From assembly GCA_050733695.1 (NCBI GenBank), contig JBOHTO010000111.1:1-57622 (forward strand): a stretch of DNA of 57,622 bases, written 5' to 3'. How positions within the stretch are numbered: the first letter of the stretch is position 1; every line of letters begins with the position of its first letter. The notes beneath the pieces were generated by a model that saw only the letters and a list, made by a program, of their open reading frames with translations, had not been told where the DNA came from and ran no database searches. Of the stretch, positions 1 through 8,395 are shown in pieces. The position numbers were made by a program, and so were the translations under genes. Source of the DNA: JBOHTO01 sp050733695 (GTDB lineage Bacteria; Gemmatimonadota; Gemmatimonadetes; Gemmatimonadales; Gemmatimonadaceae).

Positions 1-3000
1 TCTCTGACAGAGGTACGGCGACAGGTACGACCTCCATCTTGCCCGCCTCGACCTTCGACAGATCCAGCACGTCGTTGATGAGGTTGAGGAGATCTGTGCC
101 GGACGTGAGAATTGTCCGGGCGAACTCGGCCTGCTTCTCGCTGAGATTGCCCTCCTTGTTCTCGGAAAGGAGCTTGGCGAGGATGAGCAGGGAGTTGAGC
201 GGAGTGCGCAGTTCGTGCGACATGTTCGCCAGGAACTCGGACTTGTACTTGGAGCTGACGGCGAGCTGTTCCGCCTTCTCCTCCAGCGCGACGCGCGATG
301 CCTCCACCTCCCGATTCTTCTGCTCCACCTTCTTGTTCTGCTCGCTCAGCAGTGACGCCTTCTCCTCGAGTTCCTCGTTGACCTGCTGCAGCTCCTCCTG
401 CTGCTCCTTGAGCAGTTCTTCCGAAGCCTGAAGCGACCTGGTCTGCGTCTCAAGATCCTGGTTGGATTTGCGCAGCTCCTCCTGCTGTGACTGCAGCTCG
501 TTCTGCTGCTGCTGCAGCTCTCCGGTGAGCTTCTGCGACTGCTCGAGCAGGACCTCGGTGCGAACGTTGGCACTGATCATGTTCAGTACGATGCCGATGC
601 TCTCGGCGAGCTGATCGAGGAATATCTGATGGATCGAGCTGAACGGGAGAAAGGACCCGAGCTCGATGACAGCCATCACCTGACCCTCGAAGAGGATCGG
701 AAGCACGATGATGTTGCGTGGTGGCGATTCGCCGAGCCCCGAGTTTATCTGGACGTAATCATCGGGAACGTTCGTGAGGAGAATCGATTCCTTCTCGATC
801 GCCGCCTGCCCGACGAGACCCTCGCCAAAGCCGAAGCGGCTCGAGAGATGCTTGCGCTTCCTGTATGCGTAGCTCGCGATCAGGCGCAACTGCGGCGCAC
901 CTTCGTCCTCCTCGCGCACGAAGAACGCACCATGATGCGCCGAGACGAGCGGCGTGAGCTCGGACATGATCTGCTTCGACACAGTCTCCAGGTCCTTCTG
1001 TCCCTGCATCATGCGGGTGAACTTCGCGAGGTTCGTCTTGAGCCAGTCCTGCTCCTCGTTCTTGCTCGTCGTCTCCCGCAGGTTGGCGATCATCTGGTTG
1101 AGGTAGCCCTTGAGCTCATCCAGCTCTCCCTGCGCCTCCACGGTGATCTGCCGCGTGAGATCGCCCTTTGCCACCGCCGTCGCCACCTCCGCGATCGCAC
1201 GTACCTGCAACGTGAGGCTGTTTGCCATCGCGTTGACGTTGTCCGTGAGCGCCTTCCACGTGCCGGCGACATCCGGTACCTCCGCCTGTCCGCCGAGCTC
1301 GCCCTCCGTGCCCACTTCCTTCGCCACGCGTGTGACCTCGTCGGCGAAGACGCGGAGGCGATCCACCATGCTGTTCATGGTGACCTTGAGCTCGAGAATC
1401 TCGCCCTTCACATCGACGGTGATCTTCTGACTCAGATCGCCGTTCGCGACCGCCGTCGTGACATCGGCGATGTTGCGCACCTGATCGGTAAGGTTGCTGG
1501 CCATCGCGTTGACGTTGTCCGTGAGGTCGCGCCAGGTACCCGAAGCGCCGGGCACCAGGGCCTGCCCACCGAGCTTGCCCTCGGTCCCCACCTCGCGCGC
1601 CACTCTCGTGACCTCGGCAGCGAACGCGCCGAGCTGATCGACCATGGTGTTGACCGTGTCCTTGAGTTCGAGGATCTCGCCCCGAACGTCCACCGTGATC
1701 CTGCGCGAGAGATCGCCCCGCGCGACCGCCGTCGTGACATCGGCAATGTTGCGAACCTGTACGGTGAGGTTGCTCGCCATGAAATTGACGTTCTCCGTCA
1801 GGTCCTTCCACGTGCCAGCGACACCCGGAACCGTCGCCTGGCCGCCCAGCCGACCTTCCGTGCCAACCTCCCTCGCGACCCGCGTCACCTCGTCGGCGAA
1901 GATGCCCAGCCGGTCCACCATGTTGTTGATCGTATTCTTGAGCTCGAGCACCTCCCCGCTCACATCGACCGTGATCTTCTGCGTGAGGTCGCCGCTCGCG
2001 ACAGCCGTCGTGACATCGGCGATGTTGCGCACCTGATCGGTGAGGTTGCTCGCCATCGCGTTCACGTTGTCCGTGAGATCCTTCCACGTTCCCGCGGCAC
2101 CGGCCACCGTCGCCTGGCCGCCGAGGATCCCCTCCGTTCCCACCTCGCGCGCGACACGCGAGACTTCGGAAGCGAAGCCGCCGAGCTGGTCCACCATCGT
2201 GTTGACGGTACCCTTCAGCTCCGCGATCTCGCCCTTCGCGTCGACCGTGATCTTTCGAGCCAGATCACCGCGGGCGACCGCGGTCGTCACGTCGGCGATG
2301 TTGCGCACCTGGTTGGTGAGGTTGCTGGCCATCGCGTTCACGTTGTCCGTCAGATCCTTCCACGTGCCGGCCACGCCCGACACGTTGGCCTGGCCGCCAA
2401 GGATTCCCTCCGCTCCCACCTCGCGCGCCACGCGCGACACCTCGGAGGCGAACGCGCCGAGCTGATCCACCATCGTGTTGATCGTGTTCTTGAGCTCGAG
2501 TACTTCTCCGCTCGCGTCGACCGTGATCTGCTGGCTGAGGTCACCGCGCGCCACGGCCGTCGTCACGTCGGCGATGTTTCGCACCTGGTCGGTCAGGTTC
2601 GTCGCCATGGCGTTGACGTTGTCCGTGAGATCCTTCCACGTGCCCGCGACACCCGTGACGCTCGCCTGCCCGCCAAGTGTCCCTTCGGTACCTACTTCGC
2701 GGGCCACGCGTGACACTTCCGAGGCAAACCCGTTGAGCTGATCCACCATCGTGTTGACGGTCGTCTTGAGCTCGGCGATCTCACCCCTCGCGTCGACGGT
2801 GATCTTCCGGGAGAGATCGCCACGGGCGACCGCCGTCGTTACATCCGCGATGTTGCGCACCTGATCAGTGAGGTTGCTCGCCATCGCGTTCACGTTGTCC
2901 GTGAGATCCTTCCACCTGCCCGCGACGTCCGTGACCGTTGCCTGGCCGCCGAGAATCCCCTCCGTTCCCACCTCTCGCGCGACGCGGGACACCTCGTCTG

Positions 3001-4534
3001 CGAACCCGCCGAGCTGGTCCACCATCGTGTTGATGGTGTTCTTGAGCTGCAGCACCTCCCCGCTAGCGGCCACGGTGATCTGCTGGCTGAGGTCACCCTG
3101 CGCAACTGCGGTGGTGACGTCCGCGATGTTGCGAACCTGGTTCGTCAGGTTCGTCGCCATGGCGTTCACGTTGTCGGTCAGGTCCTTCCAGGTCCCGGCA
3201 ACTCCGGTGACGTTGGCCTGACCACCCAGTATCCCCTCGGTTCCTACCTCGCGGGCCACGCGCGAGACTTCCGATGCGAAGCCGTTGAGCTGATCCACCA
3301 TCGTGTTCATCGTGTTCTTGAGTTCGAGCACCTCACCGCTCGCGTCCACGGTGATCTGCTGGCTCAGATCACCGTTGGCGACGGCCGTTGTAACGAGGCC
3401 AATGTTGCGAACCTGATCCGTGAGGTTGCTCGCCATGGCGTTCACGTTGTCCGTGAGATCCTTCCACGTACCGGCCACACCCGGAACGTCCGCCTGTCCG
3501 CCGAGCACGCCCTCCGTTCCAACCTCGCGGGCCACGCGCGTGACTTCGGCCGCAAAGGACCGGAGCTGGTCCACCATGATGTTGACGGTATCCTTGAGCT
3601 CGGCGATCTCGCCCTGAACGTCGACCGTCACCTTCTGACTCAGATCGCCATTCGCCACAGCAGTGGTCACAAGGGCGATGTTGCGCACCTGATTGGTCAG
3701 GTTGCTGGCCATCGCGTTCACGCTGTCGGTCAGATCGCGCCACGTTCCGGAAGCGCCGGGTACGTTCGCCTGCCCGCCAAGCATGCCGTCCGTGCCGACC
3801 TCGCGTGCAACGCGTGTGACCTCCGACGAAAACGCCACGAGCTGATCGACCATGCGGTTCACGGTCGTGGCGATCCGGAGAAACTCGCCCTGGACAGCCT
3901 TGCCATCGATCTCGAGCACCATTTTCTGTGTCAGATCGCCTTCGGCGACAGCGTCGAGTACCCGGGCGACTTCCGTTGTGGGCTGGACGAGGTCGGTGAT
4001 GAGCGTGTTGACGGAGTCGACTATCTGTTCCCAGCCGCCTCCCGCAGCGCCGAGGCTGGCCTTCTCCTCCATGCGCCCCTCGCGGCCAACGGCGTTGGCC
4101 ACGCGCACCATCTCCGTGGTGAGGTCCTCGCGCATCCTCGCCGAGGCATTGAAGGCTTCGGCGATCTCGGCCATGAGCGGATCGCCGTTGGGCTCGATCC
4201 TGACCGCGAAGTCGCCGGCTTCTATTCGGCGAAGTCCGGCCAGCAGCTCCTCGAGGTCCGCTCGGTCCCCCGCCGAGCGGGTGCGCGCCCTCACATCTCC
4301 CCCCCCCCCCGCGCCTCCCCCCTCGCTTCCGCCAGCGCCCCTTCCACCTTCGGCGCGCTCGCTGCGTCCGGCCCCGGAAGCGCCTCTGGCGTCCTGGCCG
4401 GCGGCCGCACGTGCCTTGTTCTTCTTCGGCGGCCGTCCTCGGCGGCGCGGACGATCCCGGCCGTTCTCCTCCTCGTTGGCGCTGTCCTGATCAGCGACCT
4501 CGATTCTCTCGCCGACGCCCACGTTGACTCCCAT
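1..4534 (-). CDS. HAMP-array, GAF-containing sensor histidine kinase (3' end outside window)
   Basis: This is one open frame from the ATG at 4534-4532 down to base 1, giving 1511 residues with no stop. The N-terminus (about 1-85) is charged and Gly/Arg-rich, with no signal peptide or membrane segment, so the protein is probably cytosolic. A weak HAMP-like unit at about 90-130 is followed by about 11 HAMP units of 92 residues up to about residue 1150. Each carries the GDLSQKITVD and WKDLTDNVNAMASNLT signatures. A GAF domain (about 1175-1320) and a coiled coil (about 1330-1420) follow. The HisKA box MSHELRTPLN places the phospho-acceptor at His1440. The ATPase domain and any receivers lie beyond the edge. 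The architecture resembles group III hybrid kinases of the Nik1 type, which sense osmotic or envelope stress. The input is unknown. The start has only a weak ribosome-binding site. Confidence 0.93.
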   Translation of the reverse strand, partial: MGVNVGVGERIEVADQDSANEEENGRDRPRRRGRPPKKNKARAAAGQDARGASGAGRSERAEGGRGAGGSEGGGAGGGGDVRARTRSAGDRADLEELLAGLRRIEAGDFAVRIEPNGDPLMAEIAEAFNASARMREDLTTEMVRVANAVGREGRMEEKASLGAAGGGWEQIVDSVNTLITDLVQPTTEVARVLDAVAEGDLTQKMVLEIDGKAVQGEFLRIATTVNRMVDQLVAFSSEVTRVAREVGTDGMLGGQANVPGASGTWRDLTDSVNAMASNLTNQVRNIALVTTAVANGDLSQKVTVDVQGEIAELKDTVNIMVDQLRSFAAEVTRVAREVGTEGVLGGQADVPGVAGTWKDLTDNVNAMASNLTDQVRNIGLVTTAVANGDLSQQITVDASGEVLELKNTMNTMVDQLNGFASEVSRVAREVGTEGILGGQANVTGVAGTWKDLTDNVNAMATNLTNQVRNIADVTTAVAQGDLSQQITVAASGEVLQLKNTINTMVDQLGGFADEVSRVAREVGTEGILGGQATVTDVAGRWKDLTDNVNAMASNLTDQVRNIADVTTAVARGDLSRKITVDARGEIAELKTTVNTMVDQLNGFASEVSRVAREVGTEGTLGGQASVTGVAGTWKDLTDNVNAMATNLTDQVRNIADVTTAVARGDLSQQITVDASGEVLELKNTINTMVDQLGAFASEVSRVAREVGAEGILGGQANVSGVAGTWKDLTDNVNAMASNLTNQVRNIADVTTAVARGDLARKITVDAKGEIAELKGTVNTMVDQLGGFASEVSRVAREVGTEGILGGQATVAGAAGTWKDLTDNVNAMASNLTDQVRNIADVTTAVASGDLTQKITVDVSGEVLELKNTINNMVDRLGIFADEVTRVAREVGTEGRLGGQATVPGVAGTWKDLTENVNFMASNLTVQVRNIADVTTAVARGDLSRRITVDVRGEILELKDTVNTMVDQLGAFAAEVTRVAREVGTEGKLGGQALVPGASGTWRDLTDNVNAMASNLTDQVRNIADVTTAVANGDLSQKITVDVKGEILELKVTMNSMVDRLRVFADEVTRVAKEVGTEGELGGQAEVPDVAGTWKALTDNVNAMANSLTLQVRAIAEVATAVAKGDLTRQITVEAQGELDELKGYLNQMIANLRETTSKNEEQDWLKTNLAKFTRMMQGQKDLETVSKQIMSELTPLVSAHHGAFFVREEDEGAPQLRLIASYAYRKRKHLSSRFGFGEGLVGQAAIEKESILLTNVPDDYVQINSGLGESPPRNIIVLPILFEGQVMAVIELGSFLPFSSIHQIFLDQLAESIGIVLNMISANVRTEVLLEQSQKLTGELQQQQNELQSQQEELRKSNQDLETQTRSLQASEELLKEQQEELQQVNEELEEKASLLSEQNKKVEQKNREVEASRVALEEKAEQLAVSSKYKSEFLANMSHELRTPLNSLLILAKLLSENKEGNLSEKQAEFARTILTSGTDLLNLINDVLDLSKVEAGKMEVVPVAVPLSE
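1110..3890 (-). repeat. 276-bp tandem repeats encoding HAMP units
   Basis: About ten copies of a 276-bp (92-codon) unit lie in tandem inside the sensor kinase gene. The recurring landmark ccttccacgt or its variants returns at about 276-bp intervals. Units are very similar at both protein and DNA level. Several alternate between GEVLELKNT-type and GEIAELK-type linkers, suggesting a two-HAMP ancestral duplication unit. Such arrays recombine and collapse easily in short-read assemblies, so the exact copy number may not be secure. Confidence 0.9.
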
Positions 4535-4820
4535 GCTATCTGGTCGGGCAAGCCGGCACAGCCCCGCGACGATCGCGGCGCGCCGACTCCCATGCGGCGG
4601 CGCGCGTGCCCCGAAAAAGAGGCCCGCCCGCGAACCGCGGAAGGGTTGTGGTGATTACCTATTCAAATGTGGGGCCGTGGCGACGGAAGGTGGCAGCCGA
4701 GGTAACCCGATGTTCTGCAGCCATGCGCCAACGTTTGTCATCCCCGCGCCTCTCCACGTCGCGTACGCGCCTCCCCACGCCACCCGACGTCATCCCGCCT
4801 CCCCCCGGGTCAGCATCCAC

Positions 4821-4880
4821 GCGGCTCCCACGCCGCCTGCGCGCCTCCCACGCCGCCTGCGTGCCTCCCACGCCGCGTGT
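4821..4880. repeat. 20-bp tandem repeat, 3 copies
   Basis: Three adjacent units starting at 4821, 4841 and 4861 share the core cctcccacgccgcctgc with few differences. The repeat is non-coding and its function is unknown. Confidence 0.85.
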
Positions 4881-4926
4881 CCCCCCAGATCGGGCGCGCC
4901 CCCCACGTCATCCCCGCGCCTCCCCT

Positions 4927-4960
4927 CGTCGTCACCCCCGCGAATAGCGGGGATCCATTT
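4927..4960. repeat. REP-like palindrome, copy 1
   Basis: The sequence cccccgcgaatagcgggg followed by atccat forms a short hairpin of the dispersed type with core tcccgcgaaagcggga. It sits just after the stop of the rRNA methyltransferase gene on the minus strand. Related copies are at 27562, 28428, 46569, 56800 and 57544. Confidence 0.75.
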
Positions 4961-4961
4961 T

Positions 4962-6212
4962 TCATCCCACGACATCGCCGGTCATCACCCGCACCGGAAT
5001 CCCGCCATTGCTCGTCCTCAGCCGCTCGACGAGCGGGATGCCAAGCTGCCCCTCCAGTCGCCGGCTCGCCGAGAGAAGCGCGACGCCCCAGCCGGGGCAT
5101 TCGCGGCGCAGGACATCCCCAAGCCGCCCGTACAGTGCCCGCAAATCACCCTCGTTCCCAATGCGCGACCCGTAGGGCGGATTCGTGGCGACGAGTCCCG
5201 GGCCGGCCGGCGCGGACAGCGCCGAGATCGCGTGCTGGCGAAACTCGACATCACCGACCACCCCCGCGCGCTGCGCGTTCGCCTCCGCGGCCGCGATGGC
5301 GCCTGCGTCGCGATCCGAGCCGATCATGGGAACCGCCGCCGTGGCGGACGCGCCCAACTGCGCGCGGTCGCGCAACTCGTTCCATGGCGCAGGGTCGAAG
5401 CCGGCCCAACGTTCGAACGCGAATTCCCGCTCTGCGCCAGGCGCGATTCGGCGGGCAATGAGTGCTGCTTCGATCGCGATCGTCCCGGACCCGCACATAG
5501 GATCGACGAGCGGCGACGTCCCGCGCCAGCCCGAACCGAGCAGCAGGGCGGCGGCGAGCGTCTCGCGCAGCGGCGCCCTCGCTACATCGCGCCGGTAGCC
5601 GCGACGGTGCAGCGCCGCGCCCGAGCTGTCGGCGCTCACCGTGCACCGGTCGCGAAAGAGCCGGACAATGATGAGCTGGGCGTCCGCGTCGCCATCTCCG
5701 TCCCTCTCCGTCTCCGCGTCGCTGGCGCTCTCGCCATCGGTCCCGATGCCGGTCCCGATGTCGGTCCCGATGTCGGTCCCGATGTCATCGGCCGCGCCGA
5801 CAGCGCGACCGATCACGGCGCTCACCCGTTCGGCTACGGCGTCGGAGTGATAGAGCCGCGACTTGCGGCAACTGACACGGAGCCGCACTTCGCGCCGGTT
5901 GCCTGCCTCGCTCCCGGCGAGCACATGCTGCCAGGGGATTCCGTGGAGCCGGCGCTCGAGTTCATGGAACGCTGTCGCCTCGAACTCGCCGAGCCGGACG
6001 ATCACGCGCGTGGCTGTCCGGAGCCAGAGATTGGCGAGTTGCATCTCGTGCTCGCTCCCGCGGAACTCGACGCCGCCCTTCACGACGCGGCAGCGAATGC
6101 CGAGCGCGCGCAGTTCGTCGGCGGCAACCCGTTCGAGTCCGGGTGCGGTGATCGCGAAGAGTTGCAGCGGCGCGCCGGAGTAGCGAGGCGCCAGCCTCGC
6201 GCTATGCGGCAT
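4962..6212 (-). CDS. rlmL: THUMP-domain class I rRNA (guanine-N2) methyltransferase, RlmL N-half type
   Basis: The protein is 416 residues from the ATG at 6212. It opens with a THUMP-type RNA-binding region (LFAITAPGLERVAADELRAL, then a ferredoxin-like part). A Rossmann methyltransferase follows with DPMCGSGTIAIEAA (SAM loop), GSDRDAGAI and the NPPYGSRIG catalytic motif. The family transfers methyl from SAM to a 23S rRNA guanine. E. coli RlmL acts at G2445, but orthology is not proven here and the RlmK half is absent. A low-complexity acidic insert (GTDIGTDIGT and Asp/Glu-rich sequence) between THUMP and the catalytic domain is encoded by 12-bp repeats. The chosen start overlaps the PAP2 stop by 11 bp, suggesting translational coupling. 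An upstream ATG at 6290 would overlap much more. Confidence 0.85.
   Translation of the reverse strand: MPHSARLAPRYSGAPLQLFAITAPGLERVAADELRALGIRCRVVKGGVEFRGSEHEMQLANLWLRTATRVIVRLGEFEATAFHELERRLHGIPWQHVLAGSEAGNRREVRLRVSCRKSRLYHSDAVAERVSAVIGRAVGAADDIGTDIGTDIGTGIGTDGESASDAETERDGDGDADAQLIIVRLFRDRCTVSADSSGAALHRRGYRRDVARAPLRETLAAALLLGSGWRGTSPLVDPMCGSGTIAIEAALIARRIAPGAEREFAFERWAGFDPAPWNELRDRAQLGASATAAVPMIGSDRDAGAIAAAEANAQRAGVVGDVEFRQHAISALSAPAGPGLVATNPPYGSRIGNEGDLRALYGRLGDVLRRECPGWGVALLSASRRLEGQLGIPLVERLRTSNGGIPVRVMTGDVVG
5741..5788. repeat. 12-bp in-frame tandem repeat inside rlmL-like gene
   Basis: Four consecutive units of the type tcccgatgtcgg encode the (GTDI)n stretch in the linker between RNA-binding and catalytic domains. 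The length is a multiple of three, so copy-number change keeps the frame. Confidence 0.85.
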
Positions 6213-6897
6213 ACCTCGCCGCCGGCGGTACGGCCGCTTGCTGGTCTGACCGCGGTGGACCGTCATCGCGCCGGGAAGGAAACGCCGCAAGACACGCGAC
6301 CAGCCATATCAGCCCGATCAGCGCGCCCCCTATCACGTCCGTCGGCCAGTGCACGCCGAGGTACACGCGCGAAAGGAAACTCACGCACAGCAGCACGCCC
6401 GCGGCCACGAAAGGCCAGCGCCAGCCTCGCTCCCGGTGCAGCAGAATGGCTATCGTGAACAGGACCGACACGCTCGCGATCGCGTGTCCACTGGGGAACG
6501 CCGCCCATTCGAACTGGCCGCGCCACTCCCACAGCTCGGGGCGCGGTCGCTCCAGCAGCGACTTGAGGATCGGCGTGAGCGTCCAGCTTCCCAGTTCCAC
6601 CACAACGAGGTGCGCCGCGAGATCCGTACGCCGGCGCTTCACTACCAGCCACACGCTAGCGATGACTATCAGAGGCAGCAGCGTGATGTTCGTGCCGAAC
6701 CAGGGGACGAAAAGGAAAACGGTGTCGATGGCAGGCGGCAGCTTGTGCGGGATCCTCAGAAGCAGATTGCGTTCCCACGTAAGGCCATCTTCCCATCCAC
6801 CGGCACCCTGAACGAGCAGCGCGAACAGTACTCCAGACAGGATCGCCGTTGCATATCCGGCCGCGACAAGCGTCCACCGGACCCGAGGCATGCGCAC
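6202..6897 (-). CDS. PAP2-superfamily membrane phosphatase
   Basis: This 231-residue membrane protein has five to six hydrophobic segments, beginning at about residue 10. The three phosphatidic-acid phosphatase signatures are present in order: KSLLERPRP, PSGHAIAS (catalytic His) and SRVYLGVHWPTDVIGG (nucleophile His plus Asp). Family members dephosphorylate lipid phosphates such as phosphatidate, undecaprenyl diphosphate or phosphatidylglycerophosphate at the membrane. The substrate cannot be assigned from sequence. The gene lies 5 bp after the M14 peptidase stop and overlaps the next gene by 11 bp, so the three are probably one transcript. Confidence 0.9.
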   Translation of the reverse strand: MRMPRVRWTLVAAGYATAILSGVLFALLVQGAGGWEDGLTWERNLLLRIPHKLPPAIDTVFLFVPWFGTNITLLPLIVIASVWLVVKRRRTDLAAHLVVVELGSWTLTPILKSLLERPRPELWEWRGQFEWAAFPSGHAIASVSVLFTIAILLHRERGWRWPFVAAGVLLCVSFLSRVYLGVHWPTDVIGGALIGLIWLVACLAAFPSRRDDGPPRSDQQAAVPPAARYAA

Positions 6898-6902
6898 GGC
6901 AG

Positions 6903-8243
6903 TTACTTGCCGCCGATGCGCCGAACCAGTTCGCTTCCCGCGAGAGCGCCTCGCCTGATCTCCAGCTCGGCAGGCTCGTCGATCTGCAGCCAGCGTTTGC
7001 CTTCGCGCACTGTGAGCATCTCGCGCGCAGGGTGGACGAACAGGCCCGCTGCCTGGATCGTGTCGAGCGCCACGACCTCGGTCAGGTCACCCACGTCGCG
7101 CAGCCGCGGCCCGGTGCGCGCCACGGCATCGTCGTATGTGAGAGCGAGGTCGGCCCGTATCGGATCACCGTCGTCCAGCACGATCGACGCGCCGGTTATC
7201 AGGAGGTCCGCACTGATCCGCTCGTTGAAGGGAAGGCGGTCGTACTCGTCCGGATCTGCCCGCGCGTAGCTCCCCGTACCGATGGCATCGAGCGCCGTCA
7301 GGATCGCCGCGACGTTCAGCGCGCGCAGTCGTTGCTTCTCCGGATCACCCTCGATCGCCCCGCTCTCGATCAGCACCGTGCTCGTTCCCCACTGCTGGAT
7401 GAGATCGCCGAACGCGCGGGGATTGAAAGTGTCATCGTACCTCGCGACCTGCCCCGGAATCTCCGAACGCAGAACTTCCGCGATCCTGGCCGCGACCAGG
7501 CGCGCACGCGACCGTGTGTCGTTGTAGCTGCGTTCGGCGTCGAACGCCGGCGCGAGAAGCGCGATCGCCACCTGCCTGCCTCCCTCGCCCGCGAGAGTGC
7601 GTGCTCCCTGATCGTGCAGGTTGAAGCCGAAGTCCGGCTCCAGGCGATCCCTCAGCGACTTCAACGCCCGCGCCTCCGGCGTCGCCAGCCTCCGTGCGTC
7701 CCGGTTGATGTCGATGCCCATGGCGTTCTCTCTCTGGAAGAGTTCTGCGCCGTCGGGATTGAGCATGGGCACCATCGTGATCGTGAGCGAACTACGGAGC
7801 CGCTCGCGCAACGGGTCGTCGTCGGCCGATGCGAGGAACAGGAGGATATCCACCAGAGCCATGGTCGCGGTGGATTCGTCGCCGTGCATCTGCGACCAGA
7901 GCAGAACGGACGTGGCGCCCTCTCCGAACGTCATGGCGTGGATCGGTCGCCCATGGATCGACCGCCCGATCTCTTCCGATAGGATGGCTGGCGAGCGCAG
8001 GGCTGACGCGAGCGCACGCGAGAGGGTTTCGCGATCGAAGCGACGGTCTGCGATGCCGCTCGCACGATAACGCTCGGCGATATCGAGACCTGCTTCCAGG
8101 CAGCAGTTGGGGGGCATCGTTCGCCCGGAAGCGTCCCCCGATGACGCGCCGGACGAGGATGCCGCACACCCCGACAGCATGCTCATGAGCCCCAGGCCGA
8201 CAAGACTGGATGCGCGATGCAGCACGCGAGCGTGTGTGATCAT
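6903..8243 (-). CDS. M14-family zinc carboxypeptidase, lipoprotein
   Basis: The protein is 446 residues from the ATG at 8243. The N-terminus has a lipoprotein signal (SLVGLGLMSMLSGC), so it is probably membrane-anchored in the periplasm. Zinc-binding residues sit in SQMHGDEST (HxxE), with a later His in FNLHDQG. NPDGAELF and DINRDARR match the substrate-binding Asn-Arg region, and LIESGA holds the likely catalytic Glu. M14 enzymes remove C-terminal residues from peptides, and some trim peptidoglycan peptides. A C-terminal region of about 120 residues lacks recognisable motifs. Upstream ATGs at 8276 and 8249 give a poorer signal peptide. It is the first gene of the peptidase-phosphatase-methyltransferase operon and is divergent from recQ. 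Confidence 0.88.
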   Translation of the reverse strand: MITHARVLHRASSLVGLGLMSMLSGCAASSSGASSGDASGRTMPPNCCLEAGLDIAERYRASGIADRRFDRETLSRALASALRSPAILSEEIGRSIHGRPIHAMTFGEGATSVLLWSQMHGDESTATMALVDILLFLASADDDPLRERLRSSLTITMVPMLNPDGAELFQRENAMGIDINRDARRLATPEARALKSLRDRLEPDFGFNLHDQGARTLAGEGGRQVAIALLAPAFDAERSYNDTRSRARLVAARIAEVLRSEIPGQVARYDDTFNPRAFGDLIQQWGTSTVLIESGAIEGDPEKQRLRALNVAAILTALDAIGTGSYARADPDEYDRLPFNERISADLLITGASIVLDDGDPIRADLALTYDDAVARTGPRLRDVGDLTEVVALDTIQAAGLFVHPAREMLTVREGKRWLQIDEPAELEIRRGALAGSELVRRIGGK

Positions 8244-8395
8244 GTGCATGTCACGAATGTTCACGGTTGGAACCACGCTGACGGAGAACGACAGGGATAC
8301 ATGGACAACTTACCGGCGCGCCATGGTCGCGTCGATTCCACAGGCCTGCATCCCCGTTCGTTCCGGCGGCCCGGTTCCTGCCTTGCCTTATCGGG

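Larger units (their letters stand above)
4535..4961. other. Intergenic region upstream of the sensor kinase
   Basis: This 427-bp non-coding stretch lies between the kinase start and the end of the rRNA methyltransferase gene. It holds the presumed kinase promoter (not recognisable by eye), three 20-bp tandem units (4821-4880), a repeated gtcatccccgcgcctc (about 4737 and 4908) and a REP-like palindrome (4931-4957). ORFs crossing it are pyrimidine-rich artefacts with no family resemblance. Confidence 0.6.

Noticed and set aside
629..2713. Long plus-strand ORF of 694 codons
   Set aside because: It is antisense to the HAMP array. The repeated peptide units mirror the 276-bp HAMP repeats and match no family.
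1110..3890. Regularly spaced repeats that might suggest a CRISPR-like array
   Set aside because: The units are contiguous coding repeats of 276 bp with no spacers. They translate into HAMP domains.
4524..6458. Long plus-strand ORF of 644 codons
   Set aside because: It is antisense to the rRNA methyltransferase, which has clear SAM and NPPY motifs. The plus-strand product is Arg/Pro-rich and without domains.
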